From contig NZ_CP014782.1 of the NCBI RefSeq assembly GCF_002005305.1, positions 2,232,001 through 2,296,000 on the forward strand: a stretch of DNA of 64,000 bases. The letters are read 5' to 3'. This document shows, one piece after another, positions 17,559-26,369 of this stretch. The stretch's first letter is position 1; each line of letters starts with the position of its first letter. A model generated the notes under the pieces. It was not told the DNA's origin. It made no database searches and saw nothing but the letters and a program-made list of their open reading frames with translations. The stretch is from Shewanella psychrophila. Its GTDB lineage: Bacteria; Pseudomonadota; Gammaproteobacteria; Enterobacterales; Shewanellaceae. A program made the translations under genes and the position numbers.

Positions 17559-18545
17559 ATGAATAACAGAACTAAGCCAAGCCAACGATTCACTAAGCCC
17601 ATAGGTATATTTGTGCTGATATCGTTAATTTTACTCACCCTTGGCTTGGTTCTGTATCCAGCTTTCACTGCAGAACATCGAAGCTCGTCACCAAAATTAA
17701 CCAGTAAAACAGGGCAAGAAACCCCATCACTTAAATCACACTCAAGAGATGTTAAACCATCACTGCCGCCTCAAGATATTAGGCATCCATTGATATTGGA
17801 GCTGGCGCTAAGATGGACCTTTGATGACATCATCCTAGAGTATCAACAGACTCAAATCCCCCTAGAGCCTAGGCTCATTCAGCTAGCTCAAAGTCTAGCG
17901 TTAAACTCGACAGATCAAGCCTATCTTTTAGCCCTATTTTGGCGTTATCGTGACTATCAACTGGCTCTGGTCGAGATAAAAAATCTCAGCCCCAGCATAG
18001 ATGAAGATATGCAGATTTCCCAGAGCTATGACTTTATTGAACTAACTCATGATAGCCAGTATCGATTTTTCAATGACGAGGAGATTAATGCCTTCTTCGC
18101 ACAAGACAATGCTTACGACCGACAAGCCATAGCCAGAGTGGCTATCAGGCAAGATACCTCTCTAACCTCGGAGCAAAAAAAGCAATTGCTAGCCCATCAA
18201 ATCAGTCAGTTAGATGCGTCTGAGCAACAAGCATTACTCCCCAGTCTCCAAGCCGATAAAATTGTCGCATTACTCAATAACAATCAAGTTCAACCACTGG
18301 AGATGACACCGGAAGTTTCAGCCAGAGTAGAGAAAGTAAAAATCACAGAAAAGCAATGGAAAGCCCGAGTCAAAAACTATCAAAATTTTCAGCAGACATT
18401 AAAGAAAGACTATGAGAATGTGGATGTAAATGCAGAGGAAGATGAGATAAAGATTGAAGCATATCTTAAGCAACATTTTACTTCACAAGAGATAAAACGA
18501 TTGCAGGTTTTTTTAAGACACCCCAGTCTTCTTGATGCCAGCTAA
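17559..18545 (+). CDS. Lipase-specific foldase (Lif, lipase chaperone)
   Basis: 328 residues, a typical Lif size. A short cytoplasmic tail, one membrane anchor (about 17-36) and a variable linker precede the helical periplasmic chaperone domain. The Lif signature RxxFD appears as RWTFDDIILEYQ near residue 87. Glutamine- and lysine-rich helices follow and would wrap around the lipase. It catalyses the final folding of the cognate lipase in the periplasm. Its ATG is 2 bp after the lipase stop codon, so the two are cotranscribed; a strong terminator follows. Confidence 0.88.
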   Translation: MNNRTKPSQRFTKPIGIFVLISLILLTLGLVLYPAFTAEHRSSSPKLTSKTGQETPSLKSHSRDVKPSLPPQDIRHPLILELALRWTFDDIILEYQQTQIPLEPRLIQLAQSLALNSTDQAYLLALFWRYRDYQLALVEIKNLSPSIDEDMQISQSYDFIELTHDSQYRFFNDEEINAFFAQDNAYDRQAIARVAIRQDTSLTSEQKKQLLAHQISQLDASEQQALLPSLQADKIVALLNNNQVQPLEMTPEVSARVEKVKITEKQWKARVKNYQNFQQTLKKDYENVDVNAEEDEIKIEAYLKQHFTSQEIKRLQVFLRHPSLLDAS

Positions 18546-18566
18546 GCATTTGGTCTGCCCAATATG

Positions 18567-18590
18567 AAACAAGCCCTTGCGGGCTTGTTT
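18567..18590. terminator. Terminator after the lipase-foldase operon
   Basis: A perfect 10-bp stem (AAACAAGCCC / GGGCTTGTTT) with a TTGC loop and a T-rich exit. It also lies at the 3' side of the convergent gene at 18621 and probably serves both. Confidence 0.85.
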
Positions 18591-18620
18591 TGCGCTAACA
18601 GAGATAACTTATGATTGGTA

Positions 18621-19049
18621 TTAGTCTTTGTCGGCAGGTTTCTTGCCCATTATATCCAGTTTACCTTTCTTGGAGAGTCCGGCAACAGCCATGGTCTGAC
18701 TACCGACGCTGTCATAGGTAAAATCGATAGACTCGAGCTTAGTATCACCTTTAGGCACACTGATACTGCGACTCGACAGTCCTTTGGTCAATATACCTAA
18801 ATTGTCCACGGTCTTGCTGGTACCATCACTCATTTTTAATACGACTTTATGCAGGTTCACCGAACCTTGAGTGCATTTTAGCTTGATATGAGTGACGCTT
18901 TTCTCACTATAATGAGGAGTAACCGTATCGGTTTCAGTCTTATAATCGACTGTCTTATCTGCAATTTTAACCCACTCTGCAGATGCTAAGCCTTGAAACG
19001 AAATCAGCGCTAATGCTAATACTAAGATTCGTGTCATTGAAAATTTCAA
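18621..19049 (-). CDS. Periplasmic protein of unknown function (DUF2541-like)
   Basis: 142 residues with a signal peptide ending at LASAEW. The mature part is a small beta-rich domain. Its pattern (VTHIKLKCTQGSVNLHKVVLKMSDG.. ..RSISVPKGDTKLESIDFTYDS) resembles the family typified by E. coli YaaI (DUF2541), judged from memory of that family. A single cysteine remains in the mature part. It is 30 bp downstream of a putative lipoprotein gene in the same direction and could share its transcript. No function can be assigned. Confidence 0.6.
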   Translation of the reverse strand: MKFSMTRILVLALALISFQGLASAEWVKIADKTVDYKTETDTVTPHYSEKSVTHIKLKCTQGSVNLHKVVLKMSDGTSKTVDNLGILTKGLSSRSISVPKGDTKLESIDFTYDSVGSQTMAVAGLSKKGKLDIMGKKPADKD

Positions 19050-19079
19050 AATCCTTCTCCTAAACTTCTATCTTTAAAA

Positions 19080-19640
19080 TTAAACGTTAGGAACGCTTCC
19101 CAACATTAAAGAAATAAGTTCATCAAAACGTTGCTGCCTCTGTTCACCAGACTGTTTAAAATCAGTAAAGCCCTGGGCTAATACCCGCCAAACCGGCTGT
19201 AACTGATTAGGCTTGAAAAGTGCCACCAGCACGGAACCTTTCTCATACTGTTCGGTGTCGATACCAGTAGTCGATAAGCCAGCCACTAAACCGGCTTTCT
19301 TCAAAATTTCGGCATCACTCATATCGGACTCGAGTGCTAAACCAAAACCTAACAGCAAATCTGGAGACTCATCAATAGACACGAGTCGATAACCTTTAGA
19401 CTCCATCATTTGAGTGATCGCAGTTCGCATATGACGAACGACTTCTTCACTGTCAATTCTCTCATCCGCAACCACATTTTCCAATGAAGGATGCCAGGCA
19501 AAACGAGAAGTTTTGTCAGAAATGAAACCGAGATCACCCGTTGTCACCATAGTCGTGCGCATTGGGCTAGTTTCAACGTGGTCAACAGTGACGCAGGCCG
19601 TCAAAAATGTGATTAAAAATAAGCAAATTAGTTTTTTGAT
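19080..19640 (-). CDS. DUF4136-type lipoprotein, probably with a non-ATG (ATC) start
   Basis: 186 residues if read from an ATC codon at 19638-19640. The sequence from there (IKKLICLFLITFLTACVTVDHV) is a textbook lipoprotein signal with lipobox FLTAC, and AAGGA lies 8 bases upstream of the ATC. The only conventional alternative, TTG at 19604, begins two residues before the lipobox cysteine and would destroy the signal. The mature part (DSEEVVRHMRTAITQMMESKGYRLVSIDESPDLLLGF) fits the DUF4136 lipoprotein family. Either ATC initiates, or the ATG has been mutated or misread. Confidence 0.65.
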   Translation of the reverse strand: MKKLICLFLITFLTACVTVDHVETSPMRTTMVTTGDLGFISDKTSRFAWHPSLENVVADERIDSEEVVRHMRTAITQMMESKGYRLVSIDESPDLLLGFGLALESDMSDAEILKKAGLVAGLSTTGIDTEQYEKGSVLVALFKPNQLQPVWRVLAQGFTDFKQSGEQRQQRFDELISLMLGSVPNV

Positions 19641-19912
19641 AGTGAGGTTCCTTTTCGATATCAGCGCTAGGCACTCAACAATTTTTCAATGCCTCAACAA
19701 TAACCTAGCAAAGGTTAACCTAACCTGACTCATAAGTAACCAAAATTGAAAACATTTGCCCATGGCCTATCTAGAATAATAATCTTAAAATACTGGGCTT
19801 AGGATGCTTCACTATAAACCAGATTAAGAAAATGAGTCCCAGTTGCAAGTTTAGCTTCACTGTCTCACCAATTTAGCTAATATAGTTTCCCTGTTTACCC
19901 TACAGGTCATAT

Positions 19913-20506
19913 ATGGAACTCATTTTAGCTATTGCTCTGTTTGCCTTTTCGTCCGGAATAACCCCGGGCCCAAACAACGTCATGTTGATGAGCTCAGGGG
20001 TCAACTTTGGTATAAAACGTAGCTTGCCGCATTTAATTGGCATCTGCCTCGGCTTCCCTTGTATGGTACTCGCCATAGGTTTAGGCATGAGCGCCCTATT
20101 CCAGACCTATCCGGTGATTCACTTAGTCATCAAATATATAGGGATAACTTACCTGCTCTACCTCTCATGGCTAATCGCCAATAGCAGCAGTAAAATGGAA
20201 GGGAAAGAGACATCGAATCCATTGAGCTTTATACAAGCGGCCGCCTTTCAATGGGTCAATCCAAAAGGCTGGATCATGGCCGTGGGTGCTGTAGCGACCT
20301 TCACCAATCTTGATACGTCCTTAACCCCTCAAGTATTAACTATCGCAGCCGTCTTCCTCGGCGCCGCCTTTCCTTGCGCCATCACTTGGCTAGGTTTTGG
20401 GGTCGCCCTTAAACGTCTACTCAAAAATGAACGACAACAGAAAATGTTCAACATCTCCATGGCACTCTTACTCGTGGCATCAATTATCCCTATGATCATG
20501 CCATAA
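19913..20506 (+). CDS. LysE/RhtB-family amino-acid exporter
   Basis: 197 residues with about six transmembrane helices. The LysE-family N-terminal signature is present as SSGITPGPNNVMLMSSGVNFGIKRSLPHLIGICLG. The central QAAAFQWVNPKGWIMAVGA is also a family hallmark. The family exports basic or neutral amino acids and related metabolites across the inner membrane; the substrate is not predictable. It appears monocistronic. Confidence 0.88.
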   Translation: MELILAIALFAFSSGITPGPNNVMLMSSGVNFGIKRSLPHLIGICLGFPCMVLAIGLGMSALFQTYPVIHLVIKYIGITYLLYLSWLIANSSSKMEGKETSNPLSFIQAAAFQWVNPKGWIMAVGAVATFTNLDTSLTPQVLTIAAVFLGAAFPCAITWLGFGVALKRLLKNERQQKMFNISMALLLVASIIPMIMP

Positions 20507-20613
20507 CTGCATGGTGCCTTTAAAAGGGAGATGAAAAGCAAGCTTGCACCTGGCAAGTTTCCTCCTTATCCTTGCCCATCGATGCATCATCAAAACAGAT
20601 TAAGGCAAGCCCC

Positions 20614-21180
20614 ATGTCACAGCACGAACAAGACAAAGAACTTCAGCTCATCGCTCAACAGACTCAGAATTGGGTAGAGCGGGTAATAATGAAGTACAAC
20701 ATCTGTCCGTTCGCTCGCCGGGAAGTCGAACGGGGCAGCATACGCTACTCGGTCATAGACGAGTCCAAGATGCATAATGTGCTCGAAGCCTTAATAAAAG
20801 AGTGTAAGCGGTTAGATGACAATCCAGAATTAGAGACCACACTATTTATCGTCCCCCGTGGTTTCGAAGGCTTCTACCCTTACCTGGATCTGGTCGATGT
20901 CGCCAATGACCTACTCATAGAGCAAGGCTATGAAGGTGTTTATCAACTGGCCAGCATGCATCCGGATTACTGTTTCGATGGGGAGCCTATGGATGAGCCA
21001 TCTAACTATACCAATCGCTCTCCCTACCCCTTGTTGCATATCATTCGAGAATCTAGCATGGAGCAAGCACTAGCCAGCTATGACGATCCGGAATCCATTC
21101 CCGAACGAAATATCGAATTTACCCAGCGTAAAGGCAGTGATTTTTTTGCCAAGCTGCTCTCCCAATGCATGGAAAAGTAA
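20614..21180 (+). CDS. DUF1415 protein
   Basis: 188 residues of the conserved DUF1415 family of unknown function. Characteristic segments are NWVERVIMKYNICPFAR near the N-terminus, LFIVPRGFEGFYPYLDLV centrally, and HPDYCFDGEPMDEPSNYTNRSPYPLLHIIRE. The cysteine of ICPFA and the invariant HP..CF motif look functional. ATG 20614 with AAGG upstream is preferred to a TTG at 20572. It is 107 bp after the LysE gene and could be cotranscribed with it. The biochemical role is unknown. Confidence 0.82.
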   Translation: MSQHEQDKELQLIAQQTQNWVERVIMKYNICPFARREVERGSIRYSVIDESKMHNVLEALIKECKRLDDNPELETTLFIVPRGFEGFYPYLDLVDVANDLLIEQGYEGVYQLASMHPDYCFDGEPMDEPSNYTNRSPYPLLHIIRESSMEQALASYDDPESIPERNIEFTQRKGSDFFAKLLSQCMEK

Positions 21181-21269
21181 GTTTCACAGAGATTCACCAA
21201 TGAGCGCATAATCTGCTGATAAAATATGCGCTCAAAACCTCTTAATTTAAAAAGTTAGCCGAGTGAAGA

Positions 21270-22211
21270 CTATTTATTGTAAGCCTGCAAGCATTCGACG
21301 ATAAGCTCCACAAAACCGTCACGATCCACATCGAACAGCACCTTGGCATTAGGCTTATTGCCCGTTAACTGATATCTGTCCACCACTGTCATGCCTTGGG
21401 TATACTCTCCCTTAGTCTCTATACCGACCCACACATCTTGGGCAGTAAACAGCTCAGGTTTCAGCAGCCAGGCTATGGTGCAAGGGTCGTGCAGAGGTGC
21501 GCCCTTGAGTCCCCACTTAGGATCCTGATGATAGATCATGAAGAAATCCAATAGACCCGCGACGCACTGAGCCACCGGATTATCTATGGCGCGAATTCGT
21601 TCTATATCTTGATCCACGATATAAGCTTGGTGAGTCACATCCAGCCCACACATGACGATGGGAATACCTGATTTAAACACCATATCGGCCGCTTCAGGGT
21701 CGACAAAAATATTAAACTCGGCGGCCGGCGTCCAGTTACCCGCAGCCGCAGCGCCCCCCATCAAGACAATGCTGTCTATCTTAGCGTGCAATTCGGGGTG
21801 GCTGGCTAACAGCAAGGCGATATTGGTCAAAGGGCCCGTAGGATTGAGGATCACCGGCACCTTAGTGGCGCGAATTTTCTGCGCCATTAACTCCACCGCA
21901 TTGAGCTCAACCGGAGCAAAACCAGGATCAGGTAACTTAGGGCCATCTAGGCCTGACTCGCCGTGCACATTGTCGGCAATGATCAACTCCCTCGCCAAAG
22001 GTTTAAGCGCGCCACCAGCCACGGGCACCTCATATTGCCCCAGTAAAGTCAGTATGCGCAGCGCATTATTGAGTGTCTTATCTGGTGTCTGATTGCCGGC
22101 ACTCGTGGTCACTGCCAACACATCCAAGGCTCTAGTACTGAAAGCAAGAATAAGGGAGATGGCATCATCATGGCCTGGATCGCAATCACAGATAATGGGA
22201 CGACTCGTCAT
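21270..22211 (-). CDS. Inosine-uridine-preferring nucleoside hydrolase (RihA/RihB type)
   Basis: 313 residues, the usual length. The calcium-binding N-terminal signature CDCDPGHDDA is at residues 8-17, and VILNPTGPLTNIALLL, VLMGGAA, AEFNIFVDPEAA and HDPCTIAWLL are the other conserved blocks. The enzyme cleaves the N-glycosidic bond of ribonucleosides, releasing ribose and a base, for salvage. The histidine of HDPCT near residue 237 is the catalytic one in this family. Base preference cannot be read with certainty. It is monocistronic. Confidence 0.92.
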   Translation of the reverse strand: MTSRPIICDCDPGHDDAISLILAFSTRALDVLAVTTSAGNQTPDKTLNNALRILTLLGQYEVPVAGGALKPLARELIIADNVHGESGLDGPKLPDPGFAPVELNAVELMAQKIRATKVPVILNPTGPLTNIALLLASHPELHAKIDSIVLMGGAAAAGNWTPAAEFNIFVDPEAADMVFKSGIPIVMCGLDVTHQAYIVDQDIERIRAIDNPVAQCVAGLLDFFMIYHQDPKWGLKGAPLHDPCTIAWLLKPELFTAQDVWVGIETKGEYTQGMTVVDRYQLTGNKPNAKVLFDVDRDGFVELIVECLQAYNK

Positions 22212-22338
22212 ATTATTTACTCCTGAAAAATCAAAGTGAATCTAGCTGAACGAATAGTAACATTTTAAGAGTTTACCTAAGGTTAAAGATAATTCAGTGA
22301 GTCAGCCAGCAACCTAAAGAGATATGAACTAATCCGAG

Positions 22339-22881
22339 TCATAATGATTTAGTCATAGGAATACACATAAGGTCGATACCACTAGGATGTCGCCATTGAG
22401 TCTCATCTCCGGCGATATAGCCTAAATTTTGATAAAAACCAGCTGCATTTAATGAAGAGGATAACGATAAAGTCTTCACGCCCGCTTTTTTAGCCTGCAC
22501 TTCAAGCTTGGCGGCGAGTAACTTACCTATGCCCATACCGACGGCCTCCGCGTCAACAAAAACAGCCTCTAATCGACATTGGGCAGCATCGACAAAGCCA
22601 AACCCAAGAACCCTCTCTTGAGTCTCTGCCTGAGTACCACTAACACTTTTACCCAGACACTCAGCGCCTTGTTCTCCGTTTGATGAGTCAAGCGTTTCAA
22701 TAGCAACTATTCCGCCGAGAGATAACAAGATCTCAGTGAAGGTTTCCGGCATAGATGAACTGGCCCAAGTTTCACATTCAAACTTGGTATAGTGGCTCGC
22801 GCAGCCCACTAAGATTGCGCTGGTCCTTAGTTGCCATATACGCTGTATGTCATTTTTGGTCACGGCTCGCGTGGTGATCAT
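22339..22881 (-). CDS. GNAT-family N-acetyltransferase
   Basis: 180 residues. The GNAT acetyl-CoA-binding motif A is visible as LEAVFVDAEAVGMGIGKLLAAKLE, followed by motif B (LSLSSSLNAAGFYQNLGYIAG). The segment at about residues 60-95 is unusually rich in Glu, Ser and Gln and looks like an insert in the family fold. Substrate unknown. The gene is separated from the upstream RNase H gene by ~250 bp and is divergent from it. Confidence 0.78.
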   Translation of the reverse strand: MITTRAVTKNDIQRIWQLRTSAILVGCASHYTKFECETWASSSMPETFTEILLSLGGIVAIETLDSSNGEQGAECLGKSVSGTQAETQERVLGFGFVDAAQCRLEAVFVDAEAVGMGIGKLLAAKLEVQAKKAGVKTLSLSSSLNAAGFYQNLGYIAGDETQWRHPSGIDLMCIPMTKSL

Positions 22882-23137
22882 GGCTTCTCCTTTAGTTGAC
22901 TGCTTTTTAACTGAATATAAAAAGCTTAGGAGCTTAATTTCACAGCTATTCTCATCTGAGTCAATCTAGCGCCTAGTGAACTCGCCCATTAAAATGCAGT
23001 AAGATTGCGCAAACTATCTCAGTCTTATGGCTTCTTGCCTCTGATTAGGTGACTTTTGCGCTGGGTAACCGTAGTATTTGCCACAATATATTTTCTTCTG
23101 TTCAACAACTTCTTTGATTAAAAAAATAGAGTATCAA

Positions 23138-23905
23138 ATGGCTAAAAAGTTTTATGTGGTATGGGTAGGACGTGAAACAGGGATTTTTACTACTTGGGAT
23201 GAAGCCAAGCGCCAGGTCGATAAATTTCCTAAGGCTAAGTACAAATCCTTTAAAACAAAAGCCGAAGCCGATGCCGCATTTTCAAAAGGTGCATCGAGCA
23301 CCTATGCTGCTAAACCAGCTAATACCTCTAGCCCAAGTAAGAGTCACAGTGCACCAACAAGCAAAACATCAGCCTCTAACGCTGACTATGATGTGGTTAT
23401 CTACACCGATGGTGGCTGTGAGCCCAACCCAGGTAAAGCAGGCTCTGGCGTTGCTGTGTATAAAAATAATGAATTATCTGAACTTTGGTACGGTTTATAT
23501 AATAGCTATGGCACCAATAATTCCGCCGAACTCAACGCACTGCATCAAGCACTATTAATTGCAAAAGAGAACTTGGCAGCAGGTAAGTCAGTGCATATCC
23601 GTAGTGACTCCCAATACTCAATCAATTGCATCACTAACTGGGCCTATGGCTGGAAAACCAAAGGCTGGAAGCGTAAGACTGCCGGGGACATTAAGAACCT
23701 GGAGATCATTCAGGCATCACATGCCCTGTATGAAGAGCTTAAAGAAAAGCTGGTGATCTCCCATGTGGCGGCCCATATTGGCATCGAAGGTAACGAACTA
23801 GCCGATAGAATGTCTATCTATGCCATAGATAAAAAAGATGTTGAGTTTTGCCGCTATCCAGAGCCAATAGAACTTACTGGGATCCTAAGTTTACGCGCGG
23901 GTTAA
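23138..23905 (+). CDS. Ribonuclease H with N-terminal hybrid-binding domain (RNase HI, eukaryote-type layout)
   Basis: 255 residues. The N-terminal domain KFYVVWVGRETGIFTTWDEAKRQV..FPKAKYKSFKTKAEADAAF (about 3-50) is the RNase H1 hybrid-binding/viroplasmin fold. A Ser/Thr/Ala-rich linker (50-82) and the catalytic domain follow. Catalytic acids are visible in IYTDGGCEPNPG (Asp), NSAELNALHQAL (Glu), IRSDSQYSI (Asp) and GNELADRM (Asp), with the His loop HVAAHIG. It degrades RNA in RNA-DNA hybrids. ATG 23138 starts exactly at the domain; an ATG at 23078 would add 20 unrelated residues. Confidence 0.9.
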   Translation: MAKKFYVVWVGRETGIFTTWDEAKRQVDKFPKAKYKSFKTKAEADAAFSKGASSTYAAKPANTSSPSKSHSAPTSKTSASNADYDVVIYTDGGCEPNPGKAGSGVAVYKNNELSELWYGLYNSYGTNNSAELNALHQALLIAKENLAAGKSVHIRSDSQYSINCITNWAYGWKTKGWKRKTAGDIKNLEIIQASHALYEELKEKLVISHVAAHIGIEGNELADRMSIYAIDKKDVEFCRYPEPIELTGILSLRAG

Positions 23906-23952
23906 TCCTCGCCACTTTAAAATACAAAGTTAATCCAAAAGAGCCCAATCAA

Positions 23953-24585
23953 GTGACAGAGCAAAAAGTTTTTATCATAGGCCTACCAAGAACGGCCACC
24001 ACCAGCGCCTGTGTCGCCACCCTTTCTTTAGGGTTTAAGACCGCGCACACGGCCTATACCCAAAGGGCCATGGATGAGGCTCAGATCATCGCCGATACTC
24101 CGGTATTTTGTGATTATCAGCAACTCGATAAAACCTATCCAGATGCTAAGTTTGTGTACCTTACCCGTGAGTCTGATAAGTGGCTGCCTTCTATTCGTCA
24201 GCTTTTAGAACGCATGCATAACAATTTACAGCGCAGCGATGGTGGATTTAACCCAGTATTAAAACGTTGCTATAACGAGACTTTTACTCCGCTGACCTTA
24301 GATAATATTGCCAAAGACAGTTTTCTGCTTGAATGTTATCGGCGCCATTTCCAAGGCGCTTTGGATTATTTTAAAGGCCGTGAGCAAGATCTGCTGATGA
24401 TAGATGTCGCCGATGCTGGAAGCTTTCAACGACTAGCCCACTTTTTAAGCATCACAGATATCGACCCCTCGCAGAATTTTGAACACATCAATATTGGCGG
24501 TAAGGTCACTGCCTGGAAAAAGATAAAACACCCGTTGAAAATAGAAGCGACCGAGAAGGGTAAAATCGACAGCGTTAAGCGATGA
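23953..24585 (+). CDS. Sulfotransferase-like protein (P-loop)
   Basis: 210 residues from a GTG start. The N-terminus VFIIGLPRTATTSACVATL is the 5'-PSB loop of sulfotransferases, which binds the PAPS phosphosulphate. A later segment, YPDAKFVYLTRESDKWLPSI, corresponds to the 3'-phosphate-binding RxxxxxxxS motif. Short bacterial sulfotransferase-like proteins of this kind are mostly uncharacterised. GTG 23953 is preferred because an upstream start would place 35 residues inside the RNase H gene. The 47-bp spacing suggests cotranscription with that gene. Confidence 0.72.
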   Translation: MTEQKVFIIGLPRTATTSACVATLSLGFKTAHTAYTQRAMDEAQIIADTPVFCDYQQLDKTYPDAKFVYLTRESDKWLPSIRQLLERMHNNLQRSDGGFNPVLKRCYNETFTPLTLDNIAKDSFLLECYRRHFQGALDYFKGREQDLLMIDVADAGSFQRLAHFLSITDIDPSQNFEHINIGGKVTAWKKIKHPLKIEATEKGKIDSVKR

Positions 24586-24675
24586 GGCAGCTTCTAATGA
24601 AACAGTCACTAGGTTAGTGCTTTGCTACTTGGCCTAACTTAGGTAAAATGCCGTTTTTTCTCGCCGAGAGCACTT

Positions 24676-25248
24676 ATGTTTGATTTGAAATACCACACGC
24701 CGTTTACGTGGACCGAAAAGGTATTAGCCGATTTCGATACCTTTTTACAAGATCATGCTTCGGCAGAAAAGAAAGCCTCTGGCATGGCCATGTCTATGTT
24801 GTCTCATTATCCCCAGCATAAGAAACTGGCACGTGCGATGACAGAGCTAGCTCTCGAGGAGCTGATCCATTTCAAGCAGGTATTAAAGCTTATTCATGGC
24901 CGTGATAATGAACTCGGCCGCGATCAGAAAGATGAGTACATCACTCAAGTTCGCAAGCTTCACAGGCACCCAAGCGATCAACTGTTTTTAGACCGCATGC
25001 TTATCGCCGGCGTTATCGAAGCCCGCGGTTATGAACGTTTCTCTCTCGTTGCCGAGGCGCTTGAGCCGGGTAAAGAGAAAGACTTCTATGAAGCCATCGC
25101 CAAATCGGAAGAGAAACATAAAGAGATGTTTGTCGAACTGGCCTATGAATATTTCGATAAAGAGGTCGTCGACACGCGCCTGGAAGAGCTGCTTATCGAT
25201 GAAGCCAAGATTTGTGAGAGCATCCCTTTCACCTCTGCACTGCATTAA
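24676..25248 (+). CDS. miaE: tRNA-(ms2io6A)-hydroxylase MiaE
   Basis: 190 residues of the MiaE family, a non-haem di-iron monooxygenase. It hydroxylates ms2i6A to ms2io6A at position 37 of tRNAs that read UNN codons. The ferritin-like four-helix bundle has iron-ligand motifs EKKASGMAMSML, ELALEELIHFKQVL, GVIEARGYERFSL and KSEEKHKEMFVEL. It is an O2-dependent enzyme found in a subset of gammaproteobacteria. ATG 24676 follows GAGAGCACTT. It ends at a strong terminator. Confidence 0.93.
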   Translation: MFDLKYHTPFTWTEKVLADFDTFLQDHASAEKKASGMAMSMLSHYPQHKKLARAMTELALEELIHFKQVLKLIHGRDNELGRDQKDEYITQVRKLHRHPSDQLFLDRMLIAGVIEARGYERFSLVAEALEPGKEKDFYEAIAKSEEKHKEMFVELAYEYFDKEVVDTRLEELLIDEAKICESIPFTSALH

Positions 25249-25260
25249 TTCATCATGATG

Positions 25261-25290
25261 ACAACAAGCCCATTTTTAGGGGCTTGTTGT
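25261..25290. terminator. Terminator between miaE and the convergent LysR gene
   Basis: A perfect 11-bp stem (ACAACAAGCCC / GGGCTTGTTGT) with an 8-base T-rich loop, 12 bp after the miaE stop codon. Confidence 0.8.
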
Positions 25291-25323
25291 CAGCACTTAA
25301 CCAACAAACATTAATGAATAGGG

Positions 25324-26226
25324 CTAATCCACGGGCACTAAGCGTTTGATATCCTCTTGCCATTGCTCTGCGATAAAGTCGATAAACTGTCTCACCAAAG
25401 GTAACTGATAACTGCGGGACAGATAGACGGCCCATAGTGCGCTCGCTGAAGTATGATAATCCAGAAGTATAGGGCGTAGCTGTTTAGCTGCAATGGCAGG
25501 ATTGGCCAGATCGCAGGGTAACCTGACAACGCCTTTTCCTCGACTGGCTGAGCGAAGCAACAAGCCCACATCATTACCTTGAATATTACCTTTCACCGTC
25601 ACCGAAATTTGTTGGTTATCACGAATAAAGCGCCACTCAGACATGCCAAGATGCACTAAACAGTTGTGCTTTGTTAGCTCAGCGGGTGATACAGGCTCTC
25701 CATGCTGTTTAAGGTACTCATCGGACGCGCACAACACAGAATCTATCGAAAACAATTTACGGGCAATAAGGTTATCATCGGGTTGCTCGGTATATCTAAG
25801 GGCTATATCTATGCGCTCATCCACTAATTGCGAGTAAGTATCCGAGGCCAGAATATCAATATTGACCCATGGGTGACGCTCGGTAAAATCTTCCACCAGG
25901 TCAATCAACATGTTTTGTGAGAGCCCGATTGGTGCGGCAATCCGAATCGTTCCCGATAGCTTATCAGCCTGAGATAACGCCTCGACCTCTAACGCTGCGG
26001 TTTCATCTAAAATTCGCTCACAACGCTTGATTGCAGCTTCACCAGCATGGGTCAAACTCACCTTTCTTGTGGTGCGATGCAACAATCTCTGCTTCAACCA
26101 GGACTCAAGATCTTGTACATGCCGAGACACCTGCAATCGGCTCAGGCTCAAATTATCCGCAGCCTTAGTGAAACTGGCAGTATTTGCCACCTCGACGAAA
26201 CTTCGCATCGCAGTAAACCTATCCAT
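25324..26226 (-). CDS. LysR-family transcriptional regulator
   Basis: 300 residues from ATG 26226. The N-terminal helix-turn-helix MRSFVEVANTASFTKAADNLSLSRLQVSRHVQDLE is the LysR signature, and the periplasmic-binding-like effector domain follows (SGTIRIAAPIGLSQNML..). The sequence is closest to the AaeR/CrgA-like branch judged by the RFTAMRSFV start. It is divergent from the NAD(P)-binding reductase gene at 26370, which is the usual position of a LysR target. Upstream in-frame ATGs at 26244 and 26238 are possible alternatives. Confidence 0.86.
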   Translation of the reverse strand: MDRFTAMRSFVEVANTASFTKAADNLSLSRLQVSRHVQDLESWLKQRLLHRTTRKVSLTHAGEAAIKRCERILDETAALEVEALSQADKLSGTIRIAAPIGLSQNMLIDLVEDFTERHPWVNIDILASDTYSQLVDERIDIALRYTEQPDDNLIARKLFSIDSVLCASDEYLKQHGEPVSPAELTKHNCLVHLGMSEWRFIRDNQQISVTVKGNIQGNDVGLLLRSASRGKGVVRLPCDLANPAIAAKQLRPILLDYHTSASALWAVYLSRSYQLPLVRQFIDFIAEQWQEDIKRLVPVD

Positions 26227-26369
26227 TGCACTCACCATTAGCATCCTAGATAGATACAATCTACATCACTAATCGATATTTATCCCGAATTACCTGACTA
26301 GTAGACTGTAATGGTTATCAAAACTGAATACTTATACCGATTGGTATTAGATTAAAAAGAGGGTTTAAC

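Noticed and set aside
26330..26352. The CTTATACCGATTGGTATTAG palindrome as a full element
   Set aside because: Only a single short dyad is present with no second end; at most a remnant or an operator for the divergent regulator.
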